Assembly: GCA_007124095.1 (NCBI GenBank)
Contig: SLFU01000151.1
Span: 1-51,286, forward strand
DNA from: Gemmatimonadota bacterium
GTDB lineage: Bacteria; Gemmatimonadota; Gemmatimonadetes; Longimicrobiales; Gaopeijiaceae
Length of the DNA: 51,286 nucleotides
Direction: 5' to 3'
Below, in pieces: positions 9,783-18,808 of the stretch; the first letter of the stretch is position 1; each line of letters starts with the position of its first letter. The notes under the pieces are model-generated. The model was not told the origin of the DNA and searched no databases. It saw only the letters and a program-made list of their open reading frames with translations. Made by a program: the position numbers and the translations under genes.

Positions 9783-10559
9783 TCACACACCGAAGGCCCA
9801 CGCCATGTACCACTCGACCATCCACTCCCCCCAGCCGTAGGTGAGGGCCGCCCCGGCGGCGAGGAAGATCCCGAATGGAACCAGCTTCCCGGTTCGGATC
9901 GAGATCGGTCCGAAGATCACGGCGCCGAGAAATGCCGCAAGGAAGAGGGCGAGGAACACCCCCTGCACCCCCAGAAACGCTCCAATCAGGGCCATCATCT
10001 TGATATCCCCTCCGCCCATTGCCTCCTTCTTGAAGACCTTCTTCCCCGCCCATGCGGTGAACCAGAGCAGGCCGAACCCGACCACCATCCCGACGAGGGC
10101 CTCCAGGGGACCCAGAGCGGGAGAGAAGAAGGCCAGAAGGAGTCCGAGCGCCGCGCCACCGATGGTGAACTGGTCCGGGATGATATAGAACCGGGCATCG
10201 CTCACCGCGATTCCAAGGAGGATCGTGAGGAGGATCGCCCCGCGAAGGGCCTCCACCTCGAAGCCCTGAACGACAACCATTCCTCCCCAGATGAGCCCGG
10301 TGGCCAGCTCGACCAGCGGATACTGCGGAGAGATCCCCGTCCCACAGGACCGGCATCGGCCGCGCAGCAGCACCCAGCTCAGCACCGGGAGATTGTCGTA
10401 CCAGCGGACGTTCTCCCGACACCCGGGGCAACGCGACGGTGGACGGATGACCGACTCGTCCTGCGGCCAACGAAGCGCGCAGACGTTCAGGAACGAGCCG
10501 AGGGCCAGGCCGAGGACTCCAGCCATCACTGGGAGAACCCAAGGGTCAATCACGGGCAC
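9783..10559 (-). CDS. pilD: Type IV prepilin peptidase (A24 family)
   Basis: Inner-membrane aspartic protease that cleaves the leader of type IV prepilins and N-methylates the new N-terminus. 258 residues. The cytosolic cysteine motif has Cys44, Cys47, Cys69 and Cys72 (CPGC and CRSC). The two catalytic aspartates are Asp121 (VSDARFYIIPD) and Asp185 in the GxGD-type motif GGGD. About seven or eight membrane helices are seen. GTG start at 10559. It lies 30 kb from the pilus locus of this window, whose prepilins are its likely substrates. Next to it is a TrmH-family gene on the same strand. Confidence 0.95.
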   Translation of the reverse strand: MPVIDPWVLPVMAGVLGLALGSFLNVCALRWPQDESVIRPPSRCPGCRENVRWYDNLPVLSWVLLRGRCRSCGTGISPQYPLVELATGLIWGGMVVVQGFEVEALRGAILLTILLGIAVSDARFYIIPDQFTIGGAALGLLLAFFSPALGPLEALVGMVVGFGLLWFTAWAGKKVFKKEAMGGGDIKMMALIGAFLGVQGVFLALFLAAFLGAVIFGPISIRTGKLVPFGIFLAAGAALTYGWGEWMVEWYMAWAFGV

Positions 10560-10631
10560 ACCTCGAAAGGGAGGGAGTGGACGGGAGGGGAAGCGTGCGG
10601 TCAGACCCGGGGCACTGTGAGCACATCAGGG

Positions 10632-11456
10632 TCACCGTCCCGGTCCCAGGGCCCAGAGAAGGATGGCCCCCGCCGTAGCCACGTTCAGCGAATCCACCCC
10701 AGGAGGAAGGGGAACGGCGAGCTCGGCATGCGCCTCGCGCCGGGCCTCGGGACGGGGTCCCGCTCCCTCGTTCCCCAAAAGGAGGGCCCATCCCCTGTCG
10801 ACACCGGACGCGCCTCGCTCACGGCTCAGCCAAGCGCGAACATCCGATCCAGCCGGGTGCGCCACCAAGAGGGGGAGGCCGGCCCGCTCGAGCCAGCCCC
10901 GGGCACGATCCCAGGGAAGTCGGACGGGGGGGAGACGGAAGACCAGTCCGGCCGAGGCCCGCACCGCCTTGGGGTTCCAGGGGTCGACGGTTCCGTCGAG
11001 GACCACCACTCCATCGGCTCCGAGAGCTGCGGCCACGCGAATGAGGGCGCCGGCATTTCCGGGATCCTGAATCCGGTCCAGAATGAGGATGCGCGCCTCA
11101 GCGGCCGGGGCGTCAGGTCGCTGCGGATCGGCTTCGGGCCCAAAGGGCAGATGGGCCTCGGGCTCGAGCGCGAGACCGAGGATCCCCTGTGGGGTGTCCG
11201 TGTCCCCCAGCTCTGCGAAGGTGCCTGGATCGACGGTCAGGAGTTCCACTCCCGCCGCTTCCAGCCGAGCCTCGATCCCCCCCTGCCCGCTTGGATTCAG
11301 CCCCGCCGTTCGGAGGGCGAAGGAGAGGTGGGCCCCATGGTCCAGGGCGGCCCCGAGCGCTCTCGGTCCTTCCACCAGAACCGCCCCCTCTCCCTCCCTT
11401 CCCTTCCGGGTCGAGATCCGGCGGAGGAGCCGCTCCCTCGATCGGCTCAGCCTCAA
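10632..11456 (-). CDS. TrmH/SpoU-family RNA 2'-O-methyltransferase
   Basis: 274 residues from TTG 11456. An N-terminal substrate-binding domain (about 1-110) precedes the SPOUT methyltransferase domain. Motif 1 is ILILDRIQDPGNAGALIRVA, motif 2 is LLLGNEGAG, and motif 3 is VPLPPGVDSLNVATAGAILLW. These form the knotted S-adenosylmethionine site. The family methylates 2'-OH of rRNA or tRNA. RlmB-like 23S rRNA activity is possible, but the exact target cannot be told. It is divergent from thiD and upstream of pilD. Confidence 0.92.
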   Translation of the reverse strand: MRLSRSRERLLRRISTRKGREGEGAVLVEGPRALGAALDHGAHLSFALRTAGLNPSGQGGIEARLEAAGVELLTVDPGTFAELGDTDTPQGILGLALEPEAHLPFGPEADPQRPDAPAAEARILILDRIQDPGNAGALIRVAAALGADGVVVLDGTVDPWNPKAVRASAGLVFRLPPVRLPWDRARGWLERAGLPLLVAHPAGSDVRAWLSRERGASGVDRGWALLLGNEGAGPRPEARREAHAELAVPLPPGVDSLNVATAGAILLWALGPGR

Positions 11457-11527
11457 GACCGGCTCAGCGTCGACCCCGGTCCCCCGAGGGGACGCGGTCG
11501 TGTATCTTGTTCGTTCCGGAATCTACG

Positions 11528-12373
11528 ATGTCCTCGAACAGGGTCACCACGCCTCCGACCATGAGCCTCCCCTCCCTTCCCATCGCCTTGACGATCGCCG
11601 GTAGCGACAGCGGTGGCGGCGCCGGTATCCAGGCCGACCTCAAGACCTTCCACGCATTCGGCGCGTTCGGGACGAGCGTCGTCACTGCAGTCACCGCCCA
11701 AAATACCATGGGTGTGAGAGCCGTGCACCCGATCCCCCTGGAGATCGTCCGTGCCCAGATCGAGGCGGTGATGGAGGACCTCCCTCCCGTCGCGGTGAAG
11801 AGCGGGATGCTCGCCACCCAGGCTCTGGTCGAAACCGTGGCACAAGCCATCCTGGAATGGGAGATCGGGGACTACGTCCTGGATCCGGTCATGGTGGCCG
11901 GAAGCGGAGACCGACTCCTGGATCGCGACGCCGAAGCCTCGGTCGCCCGGAAGCTCGTGCCCTTGGCCTCCCTTGTCACCCCGAACCTGCACGAAGCGGA
12001 GATCCTGGTGGGTCGGCCGGTGCGCACGGAGAAGCAGATGCGGGAGGCGGCTCGGTTCCTCGTGCAGATGGGTGCCGGCGCGGCTCTCGTCAAGGGAGGC
12101 CACGGCGAGGAGGAGGAGGTCGTGGATCTCCTGTGGGACGGGACGGAGGAACGGGTCTGGAAGCGGCGTCGGATTCGCAGCCGAAATACCCACGGAACCG
12201 GATGCACCCTCTCCGCCGCCGTGGCGGCCGGGATCAGCTCCGGGATGGACCTCCCGGACGCAGTGGATCGGGCGCTGGGCTTCGTCGCAGAAGCAATCCT
12301 CTCGGCACCCGGGCTCGGACAGGGCCAGGGGCCGCTGAACCACTTCGCGCAGGTCGCTTCGGCAAGAGGTTGA
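11528..12373 (+). CDS. thiD: Hydroxymethylpyrimidine/phosphomethylpyrimidine kinase
   Basis: Phosphorylates HMP and HMP-phosphate for thiamine synthesis or salvage. 281 residues from ATG 11528; ATG 11561 (270 residues) is equally possible. Ribokinase-fold features: the substrate-binding N-terminus [19 protein letters not shown], the [11 protein letters not shown] segment, and the anion-hole motif [11 protein letters not shown]. No other thi gene and no TPP riboswitch is visible; the upstream gap to the divergent methyltransferase is only about 70 bases. It converges on the purine nucleoside phosphorylase gene. Confidence 0.95.
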   Translation: MSSNRVTTPPTMSLPSLPIALTIAGSDSGGGAGIQADLKTFHAFGAFGTSVVTAVTAQNTMGVRAVHPIPLEIVRAQIEAVMEDLPPVAVKSGMLATQALVETVAQAILEWEIGDYVLDPVMVAGSGDRLLDRDAEASVARKLVPLASLVTPNLHEAEILVGRPVRTEKQMREAARFLVQMGAGAALVKGGHGEEEEVVDLLWDGTEERVWKRRRIRSRNTHGTGCTLSAAVAAGISSGMDLPDAVDRALGFVAEAILSAPGLGQGQGPLNHFAQVASARG

Positions 12374-12410
12374 CCCCTCCGCCCCTCCCTCCCGATGGTC
12401 ACACCGTTGG

Positions 12411-13232
12411 TCACGATCGCTCTGGGATCCTGGCCATCCGATTCAGGACTCCCTCGATCAGGGTGACCATCCCCCCGGATCCCCTCCGCCCGGCCTCCAG
12501 GACCTCCTCGTGGGAGAGGGGCTCATCGCTCAACCCCGCCGCTCGGTTCGTGATGAGGGAGAAGGCAAGCACCTGGAGGCCTCGAGCTCGAGCAGCCAGG
12601 ACCTCTGGCACGGTGGACATCCCGACGGCGTCGCCCCCAACCGCCGCGAGCGCACGAATCTCGGCCGGCGTCTCATAGCTCGGCCCCAGCACCCCGGCAT
12701 AGGTGCCCTGAAAGAGCTCCATCTTGAGGGACGCCGCCGCCTCCCGGGCGATAGCCTGGAGCCCCGGGTCGTATGGCGCGCTCATGTCCTGGAAGCGAGC
12801 GTCCTGATCCCCCATCGGACCCGCGAGCGGGCTCCTCCACTGCAGATTCAGGTGATCGGTCACGAGCATGACCGCTCCGGGACGGAGACGTCGGTGAATT
12901 CCCCCCGCGGCATTGGTGAGGATCACGGTCCCGACCCCGAGGGCGGCCGCTACCTGAACCGGCGCGGCCACCACTGTGGGCGGGTGGCCTTCGTAGTAGT
13001 GATAACGCCCGGCCTGGATAAGAACGGTGCGTCCGCGGAGGCGGCCGGAAACGAAGCGGCCCCGGTGTCCGGCGACGCTCGCCGGAGGAAAGCCGGGGAT
13101 CGTCTCAAAAGGGACCTCCACACCACCGTCGACCCGCTCGGTCAGCCGCCCGAGCCCCGACCCCAGAACCAGCAACACCTCCGGACGGGCGTCCAGTCGA
13201 GTACGCAGAAAGTCCGCTGCATCGGAGATCAT
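12411..13232 (-). CDS. Purine nucleoside phosphorylase, trimeric type
   Basis: Splits purine nucleosides to base and ribose-1-phosphate. 273 residues, matching the trimeric PNP (PunA/DeoD-like, mammalian-type) family. The phosphate loop is VLGSGLG (about 22-28). His84-type residues lie in GRYHYYEGH, and the purine-site motif GPSYETPAEIR is present. The FSLITNRAAG motif places Asn in the base site, which in the family favours 6-oxopurines (guanosine, inosine). ATG start at 13232. It is divergent from dnaK across a 327-base gap. Confidence 0.94.
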   Translation of the reverse strand: MISDAADFLRTRLDARPEVLLVLGSGLGRLTERVDGGVEVPFETIPGFPPASVAGHRGRFVSGRLRGRTVLIQAGRYHYYEGHPPTVVAAPVQVAAALGVGTVILTNAAGGIHRRLRPGAVMLVTDHLNLQWRSPLAGPMGDQDARFQDMSAPYDPGLQAIAREAAASLKMELFQGTYAGVLGPSYETPAEIRALAAVGGDAVGMSTVPEVLAARARGLQVLAFSLITNRAAGLSDEPLSHEEVLEAGRRGSGGMVTLIEGVLNRMARIPERS

Positions 13233-13270
13233 TCAACTCCCTCTGCCGAATCGAAAGTCGCGCGAGTCCG

Positions 13271-13331
13271 GACACCATGCACCCAGACACCATGCGCGCC
13301 AGACGCCATGCACCCAGGCATCATGCACCCA
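13271..13331 (+). repeat. Four imperfect 15-base direct repeats
   Basis: Four head-to-tail units: GACACCATGCACCCA (13271-13285), GACACCATGCGCGCCA (13286-13301), GACGCCATGCACCCA (13302-13316) and GGCATCATGCACCCA (13317-13331). The shared core is CATGCACCCA, with unit 2 the most diverged. No spacers are present, so it is not CRISPR-like. It may be an operator array or slippage-derived; it lies 230 bases before dnaK and 39 bases before the PNP gene start. Confidence 0.8.
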
Positions 13332-13444
13332 AAGGGCGCTGCCTGCCAACCTGGCCGAGACCGGAGCCTCAACCGCCGATATGACGGAGTTCGGTAGCCC
13401 ACGAGCGGCATGGAGATTGCGGTACCCGTGTTGACGAAGACCAC

Positions 13445-13464
13445 GCGGGCCCGCACCACGCGGG
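13445..13464. promoter_or_regulatory. Overlapping GC-rich inverted repeats upstream of dnaK
   Basis: A perfect 10-base palindrome GCGGGCCCGC (13445-13454) overlaps a second inverted repeat, CCCGC-ACCAC-GCGGG (13450-13464). The decamer ACCACGCGGG is also directly repeated (13440-13449 and 13455-13464). It could be a regulator binding site for dnaK. GC-rich DNA makes chance palindromes likelier, so confidence is low. Confidence 0.35.
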
Positions 13465-13559
13465 AGGTTTAGCGGGTGTTTGCGGGATAGTGAGGACTCG
13501 ACCGCCTGGGCGACCGAACTTCGCGATTGATCTGGGACATAACCCGTAAAGGAGCACAA

Positions 13560-15491
13560 ATGGGCAAGGTGATCGGCATCGACCTCGGAACGACCAATTC
13601 GGTGGTTTCCGTAATGGAAGGAGGAGAACCCGTCGTCATTCCGAACTCCGAAGGGGGCCGCACAACCCCTTCGGTAGTGGGGTTCACCAAGGACGGTGAG
13701 CGACTGGTGGGCCAGGTGGCACGGAGGCAGGCGATCACGAACCCGGAGAACACGGTCTTTTCGGTGAAGCGATTCATGGGCCGAGCCTTCTCGGAGGTGG
13801 AGGAGGAGAAGAAGCTGGTTCCCTATGGAGTCGTCTCCGGCGAGGAGGGTCGGGTCCAGATCAAGGTGCCGAACGCCGACAAGCCGTTCAACCCGCCCGA
13901 GATCTCGGCGATGATCCTCCAGAAGATGAAGCAGACCGCGGAGGACTACCTCGGCCAGGGGGTCGAACAGGCGGTCATCACGGTGCCCGCCTACTTCAAC
14001 GACAACCAACGCCAGGCCACGAAGGACGCCGGACGAATAGCCGGACTGGACGTACTCCGGATCATCAACGAACCGACCGCGGCGGCCCTCGCATACGGGT
14101 TGGACAAGAAGAAGGACGAAAAGATCGCAGTCTTCGATCTGGGTGGGGGGACCTACGACATCTCGGTCCTCGAGCTCGGTGACGGCGTCTTCGAGGTCAA
14201 GGCCACCAACGGGGACACCCACCTGGGCGGAGACGACTTCGATCAGCGGATCATCGACTGGCTCGTCGAGGAGTTCAAGAAGGACCAGGGAATCGATCTC
14301 TCGAAGGACGCGATGGCCCTCCAGCGGCTGAAGGAAGCCGCCGAGAAGGCCAAGATGGAGCTGTCCTCCACGATGCAGACGGACATCAATCTCCCTTTCA
14401 TCACCGCGACCCAGGAGGGACCGAAGCATCTCAACATCACCCTCTCGCGAGCCCGGTTCGAGCAACTCGTGGAGGACCTCATCCAGCGTACCCTTCCCCC
14501 GATGAAGACTGCGTTGCAGGATGCGGGACTCGACCCATCGGAGGTAGACGAGGTGATCCTTGTGGGTGGCTCCACCCGGATCCCCAAGATCCAGGAGGTC
14601 GTCAAGGATTTCTTCGGAAAGGACCCACATAAGGGCGTCAACCCGGATGAGGTCGTGGCGATCGGCGCCGCGATCCAGGGCGGAGTCCTCGCGGGTGACG
14701 TGAAGGACGTCCTCCTCCTCGACGTGATCCCCCTCTCCCTAGGAATCGAAACCCTGGGTGGGGTCATGACGAAGCTCATGGAGAGGAACACCACGATTCC
14801 GACCAAGAAAACCGAGGTCTTCTCAACGGCGGAGGACAATCAGACCACGGTGGAGATCCACGTTCTCCAGGGAGAGCGGGAGATGGCCGTGCACAACAAG
14901 ACCATCGGCAAGTTCCAGCTCACCGGAATCCCGCCCGCTCCGAGGGGCATGCCCCAGGTGGAGGTGACCTTCGACATCGATGCGAACGGAATCCTGCACG
15001 TCTCGGCGAAGGACCGAGCCACCGGAAAGGAGCAAAAGATCCGGATCGAAGCCTCGTCCGGTCTGACCGAGGAGGAAATCGACCGGATGGTGTCCGACGC
15101 GGAAGCGCATGCCTCCGAGGATCAGGAAAGGCGAAAGAAGGTCGAAGCAAGGAACACCCTCGACTCCCTCATCTACCAGGTCGAGAAGGACTCCGAGGAG
15201 TGGGGTGAGCAGGTGGAGTCGGCGGAGAAGGAAAGACTCGACCAGGCTCTCGCGGCGGGAAAGGAGGCCCTCAAGTCGGACGACTCGGCCAAGATGAACG
15301 AGGCCCGCGACGAGCTGATGCAGGCCTTCAGCGCCGCCGGCCAACAGGTCTATCAGGCGCAGGCCGAAGCCGCAGGCGCGGAACCGGGCGCGGAACACGC
15401 GGAAGGTCCGGTGGACGGGGAGGCCGGCGGGAGCGACGAGGAGGATGTGGTCGAGGCGGACTACGAGATCGTCGACGACGAGAAGAACTGA
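13560..15491 (+). CDS. dnaK: Molecular chaperone DnaK (Hsp70)
   Basis: ATP-dependent chaperone that binds exposed hydrophobic segments. 643 residues from ATG 13560, chosen over an upstream in-frame TTG because GGAG lies six bases before it and [16 protein letters not shown] is the standard N-terminus. ATPase motifs include [18 protein letters not shown] and [14 protein letters not shown]. The linker is [16 protein letters not shown]. The substrate domain and a lid ending in an acidic tail ([15 protein letters not shown]) follow. grpE and dnaJ are not adjacent; htrA is the next gene. Confidence 0.99.
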   Translation: MGKVIGIDLGTTNSVVSVMEGGEPVVIPNSEGGRTTPSVVGFTKDGERLVGQVARRQAITNPENTVFSVKRFMGRAFSEVEEEKKLVPYGVVSGEEGRVQIKVPNADKPFNPPEISAMILQKMKQTAEDYLGQGVEQAVITVPAYFNDNQRQATKDAGRIAGLDVLRIINEPTAAALAYGLDKKKDEKIAVFDLGGGTYDISVLELGDGVFEVKATNGDTHLGGDDFDQRIIDWLVEEFKKDQGIDLSKDAMALQRLKEAAEKAKMELSSTMQTDINLPFITATQEGPKHLNITLSRARFEQLVEDLIQRTLPPMKTALQDAGLDPSEVDEVILVGGSTRIPKIQEVVKDFFGKDPHKGVNPDEVVAIGAAIQGGVLAGDVKDVLLLDVIPLSLGIETLGGVMTKLMERNTTIPTKKTEVFSTAEDNQTTVEIHVLQGEREMAVHNKTIGKFQLTGIPPAPRGMPQVEVTFDIDANGILHVSAKDRATGKEQKIRIEASSGLTEEEIDRMVSDAEAHASEDQERRKKVEARNTLDSLIYQVEKDSEEWGEQVESAEKERLDQALAAGKEALKSDDSAKMNEARDELMQAFSAAGQQVYQAQAEAAGAEPGAEHAEGPVDGEAGGSDEEDVVEADYEIVDDEKN

Positions 15492-15545
15492 GCGTTGTCC
15501 GGGGCGTGGGCCCGGGGGACCCCGGAGATTCGGAGCGTGTACAAA

Positions 15546-15583
15546 GGCCCGGTGGTGAGCTCGCTCTGGCCCGCCACCGGGCC
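15546..15583 (+). terminator. Hairpin after dnaK
   Basis: Perfect 10-base inverted repeat GGCCCGGTGG (15546-15555) / CCACCGGGCC (15574-15583), 55 bases after the dnaK stop and 82 before the htrA start. No T-tract follows, so it may be a partial terminator or an mRNA-stabilising stem rather than a classical terminator. Confidence 0.5.
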
Positions 15584-15664
15584 GCTGGGCGCTCCATGGC
15601 CCTCGAGGCGTGACCGCGCGACCTCTCGCACTTCGCATTCCGCGTTGACCAGGAACCGACAGAC

Positions 15665-17230
15665 ATGTTCGATCCCCTCAAAGCCAAGACCCGAATTCTC
15701 GTCTACACCCTCGGCGCCTTTGCGATCGGGGCGACGGGAGCCTCCGCGCTGGGGTGGACCTCGCCACCCGGGCTTCCCACCTTCACCGAGGCCCCCCAGG
15801 TCGCGGAGGACCTCGTCCGGCCGGCGGTCGAGCTGAGTGCCGCCTTCACCGCGATCTCCGAGGCGGTCACCCCGGCCGTGGTCCGAATCGAAACCGAGCG
15901 GCCGAGGAGCGTGGCCGGGGGAGGCCAGGATCCCTTCCCGATACCCGAGGAATTCCGGCGCTTCTTCGATATGCCCGACCCGGGCGATCGAGGCGGTCAG
16001 GAGCCGCCCCCGCAGACCGCGGGAGGGAGCGGGTTCATCGTCAGCTCCGACGGATATATCCTCACCAACGACCATGTGGTGAGCGAAGCGACCCGGATCC
16101 GGGTCTTTCTTCCCGACCGTCGCGAGTACACCGCGGAGCTGGTTGGCACCGACCCGACCACGGATCTCGCGGTCATCAAGATCTCTGAGAACGGCCTGCC
16201 CACCTTGAGCCTGGGTTCGTCCGCAGACATCCGCGTCGGAGAGTGGGTTCTCGCGGTGGGCAACCCGGGGCTCGGAGGTGGAAGCTCGTCGCTGGATTAC
16301 ACCGTGACCGCGGGGATCATCAGCGCGATCGGGAGGCCCCTTCAGCTGATCCAGGGCGAGCTCCTCCGCCAGGAGGCTTGGCAGGAGGTCGCAGGCTTCG
16401 CGATCGAGGACTTCATCCAGACCGATGCGGTGATCAACCCCGGAAACTCGGGCGGTCCCCTCGTGAACGTCTACGGGCAGGTCGTAGGGATCAACTCGGC
16501 GATCGCCTCACGGACCGGATTCTTTCAGGGCTACGGGTTCGCGATCCCGGTGGATCTCGCGAAGCGGATCATGGAAGATCTGGTGGAATTCGGCGAGGTG
16601 CGTCGAGCTTACCTCGGAATCGAGATGCAGGGCGTCGAGCCCGTGGACGCTGAGTATTACGGGCTTCCCCGGACGATGGGCGTCCTCGTTCAGAACGCCC
16701 CGGCGGACGGTCCCGCGGCGAGGGCCGGAATTCAACAGGAGGATGTGATCGTCGCAATCGACGATCAGGATGTGGAACGCCCCGGCCAACTGCAGCTCCT
16801 CATCGCGCAGAAACGACCGGGAGACCAGGTCCGGGTTCGCCTCTACCGGGACGGGGAGCCCCGAGAGATCGACGTCCGGCTCGGCGAAGCGGACCTCGGC
16901 CCGAGAGTATCCCAGGCGACGGCCCCTCGAAGTTCAATCGAGGATAGAATCGGAATTGACGTCGCGCCGTTGGACGATTCCGCGGCGGAACAGTTCGGAT
17001 ACGACTCCGCCGGGGGGGTGGTCATCCAGGGGGTCAGTCCGGCCGGGCCCGCGGGTCGGAGAGGTGTGCAGCCGGGTGAGCGCCTCCACTCCATCAACCA
17101 GGAGGACATCTCTTCGGTGGAGGATGTCGAGCGGATTCTGGCGAGTACGGAAGCGGGTGACGTCGTCTCGCTGAGGCTCGGCCGTCCGGACGGTTCGTCC
17201 CGCGTGGTGAACATCCGGGTCCCCGGATGA
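15665..17230 (+). CDS. HtrA/DegP-family periplasmic serine protease
   Basis: Protease/chaperone of the cell envelope. 521 residues from ATG 15665. An N-terminal hydrophobic segment (about 10-30) acts as anchor or signal. The trypsin-like domain has the triad His137 (TNDHVV), Asp167 (TTDLAVIK) and Ser262 (GNSGGPL). Two PDZ domains follow (about 310-400 and 425-515). A loop of about 20 residues (about 225-247) between GIISAIGR and FIQTDA is longer than in typical DegP. It follows dnaK and is closed by a strong terminator. Confidence 0.95.
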   Translation: MFDPLKAKTRILVYTLGAFAIGATGASALGWTSPPGLPTFTEAPQVAEDLVRPAVELSAAFTAISEAVTPAVVRIETERPRSVAGGGQDPFPIPEEFRRFFDMPDPGDRGGQEPPPQTAGGSGFIVSSDGYILTNDHVVSEATRIRVFLPDRREYTAELVGTDPTTDLAVIKISENGLPTLSLGSSADIRVGEWVLAVGNPGLGGGSSSLDYTVTAGIISAIGRPLQLIQGELLRQEAWQEVAGFAIEDFIQTDAVINPGNSGGPLVNVYGQVVGINSAIASRTGFFQGYGFAIPVDLAKRIMEDLVEFGEVRRAYLGIEMQGVEPVDAEYYGLPRTMGVLVQNAPADGPAARAGIQQEDVIVAIDDQDVERPGQLQLLIAQKRPGDQVRVRLYRDGEPREIDVRLGEADLGPRVSQATAPRSSIEDRIGIDVAPLDDSAAEQFGYDSAGGVVIQGVSPAGPAGRRGVQPGERLHSINQEDISSVEDVERILASTEAGDVVSLRLGRPDGSSRVVNIRVPG

Positions 17231-17266
17231 GCTGAGGCGACGGGAACCCGCCTTGGAGCGAGGTAA

Positions 17267-17305
17267 CGGGTCCGGACGCAGGGGTGCCCCCCGCGTCCGG
17301 ACCCG
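17267..17305 (+). terminator. Intrinsic terminator of htrA
   Basis: A perfect 13-base inverted repeat, CGGGTCCGGACGC (17267-17279) and GCGTCCGGACCCG (17293-17305). The 13-base loop contains GGGG/CCCC and can pair further. The T-rich TCTTCGTT follows at once. It begins 37 bases after the htrA stop and separates htrA from the tRNA-tig unit. Confidence 0.85.
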
Positions 17306-17311
17306 TCTTCG

Positions 17312-17340
17312 TTGATGCCTCCTCCGGCCACGGTTATCTT
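17312..17340 (+). promoter_or_regulatory. Sigma-70-type promoter of tRNA-Leu and tig
   Basis: -35 box TTGATG (17312-17317), 17-base spacer, -10 box TATCTT (17335-17340), each matching four of six consensus bases. Transcription would start near 17347, about 27 bases before the tRNA. It lies directly after the htrA terminator, the position where a new promoter is needed. Confidence 0.6.
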
Positions 17341-17373
17341 TTGCCGTTGGAACGAGCCCGGTTGGGCCGAGGC

Positions 17374-17456
17374 GCGAAAGTGGCGGAACTGGTAGACGCG
17401 CGAGACTTAGGATCTCGTGGCCCTTGGCCGTGGGGGTTCGAGTCCCCCCTTTCGCA
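17374..17456 (+). tRNA. tRNA-Leu (anticodon UAG)
   Basis: 83 bases. The acceptor stem GCGAAAG pairs with CTTTCGC (17449-17455), with discriminator A at 17456. The anticodon stem is CGAGA/TCTCG with loop CTTAGGA, so the anticodon is TAG at 17408-17410. A long variable arm is present, as in class II tRNAs, and the T stem is GGGGG/CCCCC with TTCGAGT. CCA is not encoded (CTCC follows). It is 36 bases upstream of tig on the same strand with no terminator between them. Confidence 0.97.
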
Positions 17457-17492
17457 CTCCTTCCTGTCCCTTCCTTCGACAATTGGCAACGC

Positions 17493-18758
17493 ATGTCCAT
17501 TGATGCAGCGAATCTGGAAGTGTCCCTCGAGGAGGGGGAGCGGTGGCGCCGCACCCTCAGGATCACCGTGCCCTCCGATCTGGTCGAGGCCGAGCGGCAG
17601 ATCGCCCTGAAGAAACTCTCTTCTCGACTGAAGCTCCCCGGCTTTCGAGCCGGAAAGGTGCCGAGATCGGTCGTCGAGAAGCGCTTCGGGCCGGCCCTCG
17701 AACAGGAGCTTCTGGACCGGGTGGTCGGAGAGGCTTACCGGGAAGTCCTCCGGGAGCGAGCGCTCCGGCCGATCAGCGAGGGGGAGGTCCACGGGGTGGA
17801 CTACGAACCCCAGGCCGACCTCTCCTTCCAGGTCTCCTTCGATGTCGCGCCCCAGGTGGAGCTGGCCAGGGTCGGAGGGTTCAAGGTGCAGCGACCCACG
17901 AGCGCGGTCGGTGAGGAGGAGGTGGAGAAGGTGCTCGAGCGGGTGAGAGAGCAGGAGGGGACCTGGGTGCCCACCGAGGAGGGCCACCCGGAGGAGGGCG
18001 ACATGGTGAGCGTCCGGATCCAACAGGTCGAGGAGGAAGGGGCAGAGCCTCGCCCCTACGAGTTCACCCTGGGGAAGGGCGAGGCGATCCCGGATGTGGA
18101 GAATGCGATCCGCACCCTTGAGGTGGGTGCCTCTGAAGAGTTCGCAGTGTCCTTCCCGGACGACGCCTCCGAGGAGGGAGCCGGAGAAGGACCGGAGCAG
18201 AGGCTGCGGATCTTTCTCGACGCCCGGAAGCAGCTCGAGCTGCCGGAGCTCGACGACACTTTCGCGCGCTCCGCGGGAGATTTCGAGAGCCTGGACGAGC
18301 TTCGGGCCCGGATCCGGGAAGATCTGAAAGCGGAGGCCGAGCGGGAAAGTGAGGCCAAGCTCCGAGGGGCACTCCTGGAACAGGTGCTCGCGGCAAACCC
18401 CTTCGAGATTCCGGAGTCGATGATCGACCAGTATGTCCGGTCCACCCTGGGGAACCCCGAGGATCTCTCGGAGGAGCGCCTGCAAGAAGCCAAGGAGCAG
18501 CTCCGTCCCCGTGCCGTCCAGGGAGTCAAGCGTTTCCTGGTGGTGGATCGTCTTGCCGAACTGCACGACCTCAAGGCTACGGAGGACGAGGTGGACGAAC
18601 GGGTGGAAGAAATCGCCGGTCGGAGCGACTCCAGCCCCTCCGACGTCTACGGTCGACTGCAGCGCTCCGGCCAACTCGACCACCTCGAGCGAGAGATCAC
18701 CGAACGGAAGGTTTTCGAGTTTCTGAAGGAACAGTCCACGATCGACGACCCGGAGTGA
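17493..18758 (+). CDS. tig: Trigger factor
   Basis: Ribosome-bound chaperone and peptidyl-prolyl isomerase. 421 residues from ATG 17493. The N-terminal ribosome-docking domain has the signature GFRAGKVP (about 50-57). The FKBP-type isomerase domain covers roughly 155-240 (GDMVSVRIQ to FAVSFPDD), and the helical C-terminal domain follows. No Shine-Dalgarno sequence is seen in the 36 bases after the tRNA. Its stop overlaps a possible GTG start of clpP. First gene of tig-clpP-clpX-lon-engB. Confidence 0.97.
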   Translation: MSIDAANLEVSLEEGERWRRTLRITVPSDLVEAERQIALKKLSSRLKLPGFRAGKVPRSVVEKRFGPALEQELLDRVVGEAYREVLRERALRPISEGEVHGVDYEPQADLSFQVSFDVAPQVELARVGGFKVQRPTSAVGEEEVEKVLERVREQEGTWVPTEEGHPEEGDMVSVRIQQVEEEGAEPRPYEFTLGKGEAIPDVENAIRTLEVGASEEFAVSFPDDASEEGAGEGPEQRLRIFLDARKQLELPELDDTFARSAGDFESLDELRARIREDLKAEAERESEAKLRGALLEQVLAANPFEIPESMIDQYVRSTLGNPEDLSEERLQEAKEQLRPRAVQGVKRFLVVDRLAELHDLKATEDEVDERVEEIAGRSDSSPSDVYGRLQRSGQLDHLEREITERKVFEFLKEQSTIDDPE

Positions 18759-18808
18759 TCCGGCACGTCGACCCCCTCTCGAATCGCGCCAACACCGGAC
18801 CATCATCT

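Larger units (their letters stand above)
13233..13559. other. Divergent intergenic region, PNP gene / dnaK
   Basis: The longest non-coding gap of the window (327 bases). It holds a four-unit imperfect repeat (13271-13331), GC-rich inverted repeats (13445-13464) and the dnaK ribosome-binding site (GGAG at 13551-13554). A TTGACG at 13431-13436 resembles a -35 box, but no matching -10 is found. There is no CIRCE element (TTAGCACTC/GAGTGCTAA) and no clear heat-shock sigma motif. Short open frames here have no coding character. Confidence 0.6.

Noticed and set aside
13271-13331. CRISPR-like array
   Set aside because: The units are adjacent with no spacers, only 15-16 bases long, and no cas gene is in the window.
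13229-13459. Short minus-strand frame in the gap before dnaK
   Set aside because: Its only structure comes from translating the 15-base repeat; no ribosome-binding site or conserved pattern is seen.
13233-13559. CIRCE or heat-shock sigma promoter before dnaK
   Set aside because: No TTAGCACTC/GAGTGCTAA pair and no CTTGAA-N13-CCCCAT pattern is present.
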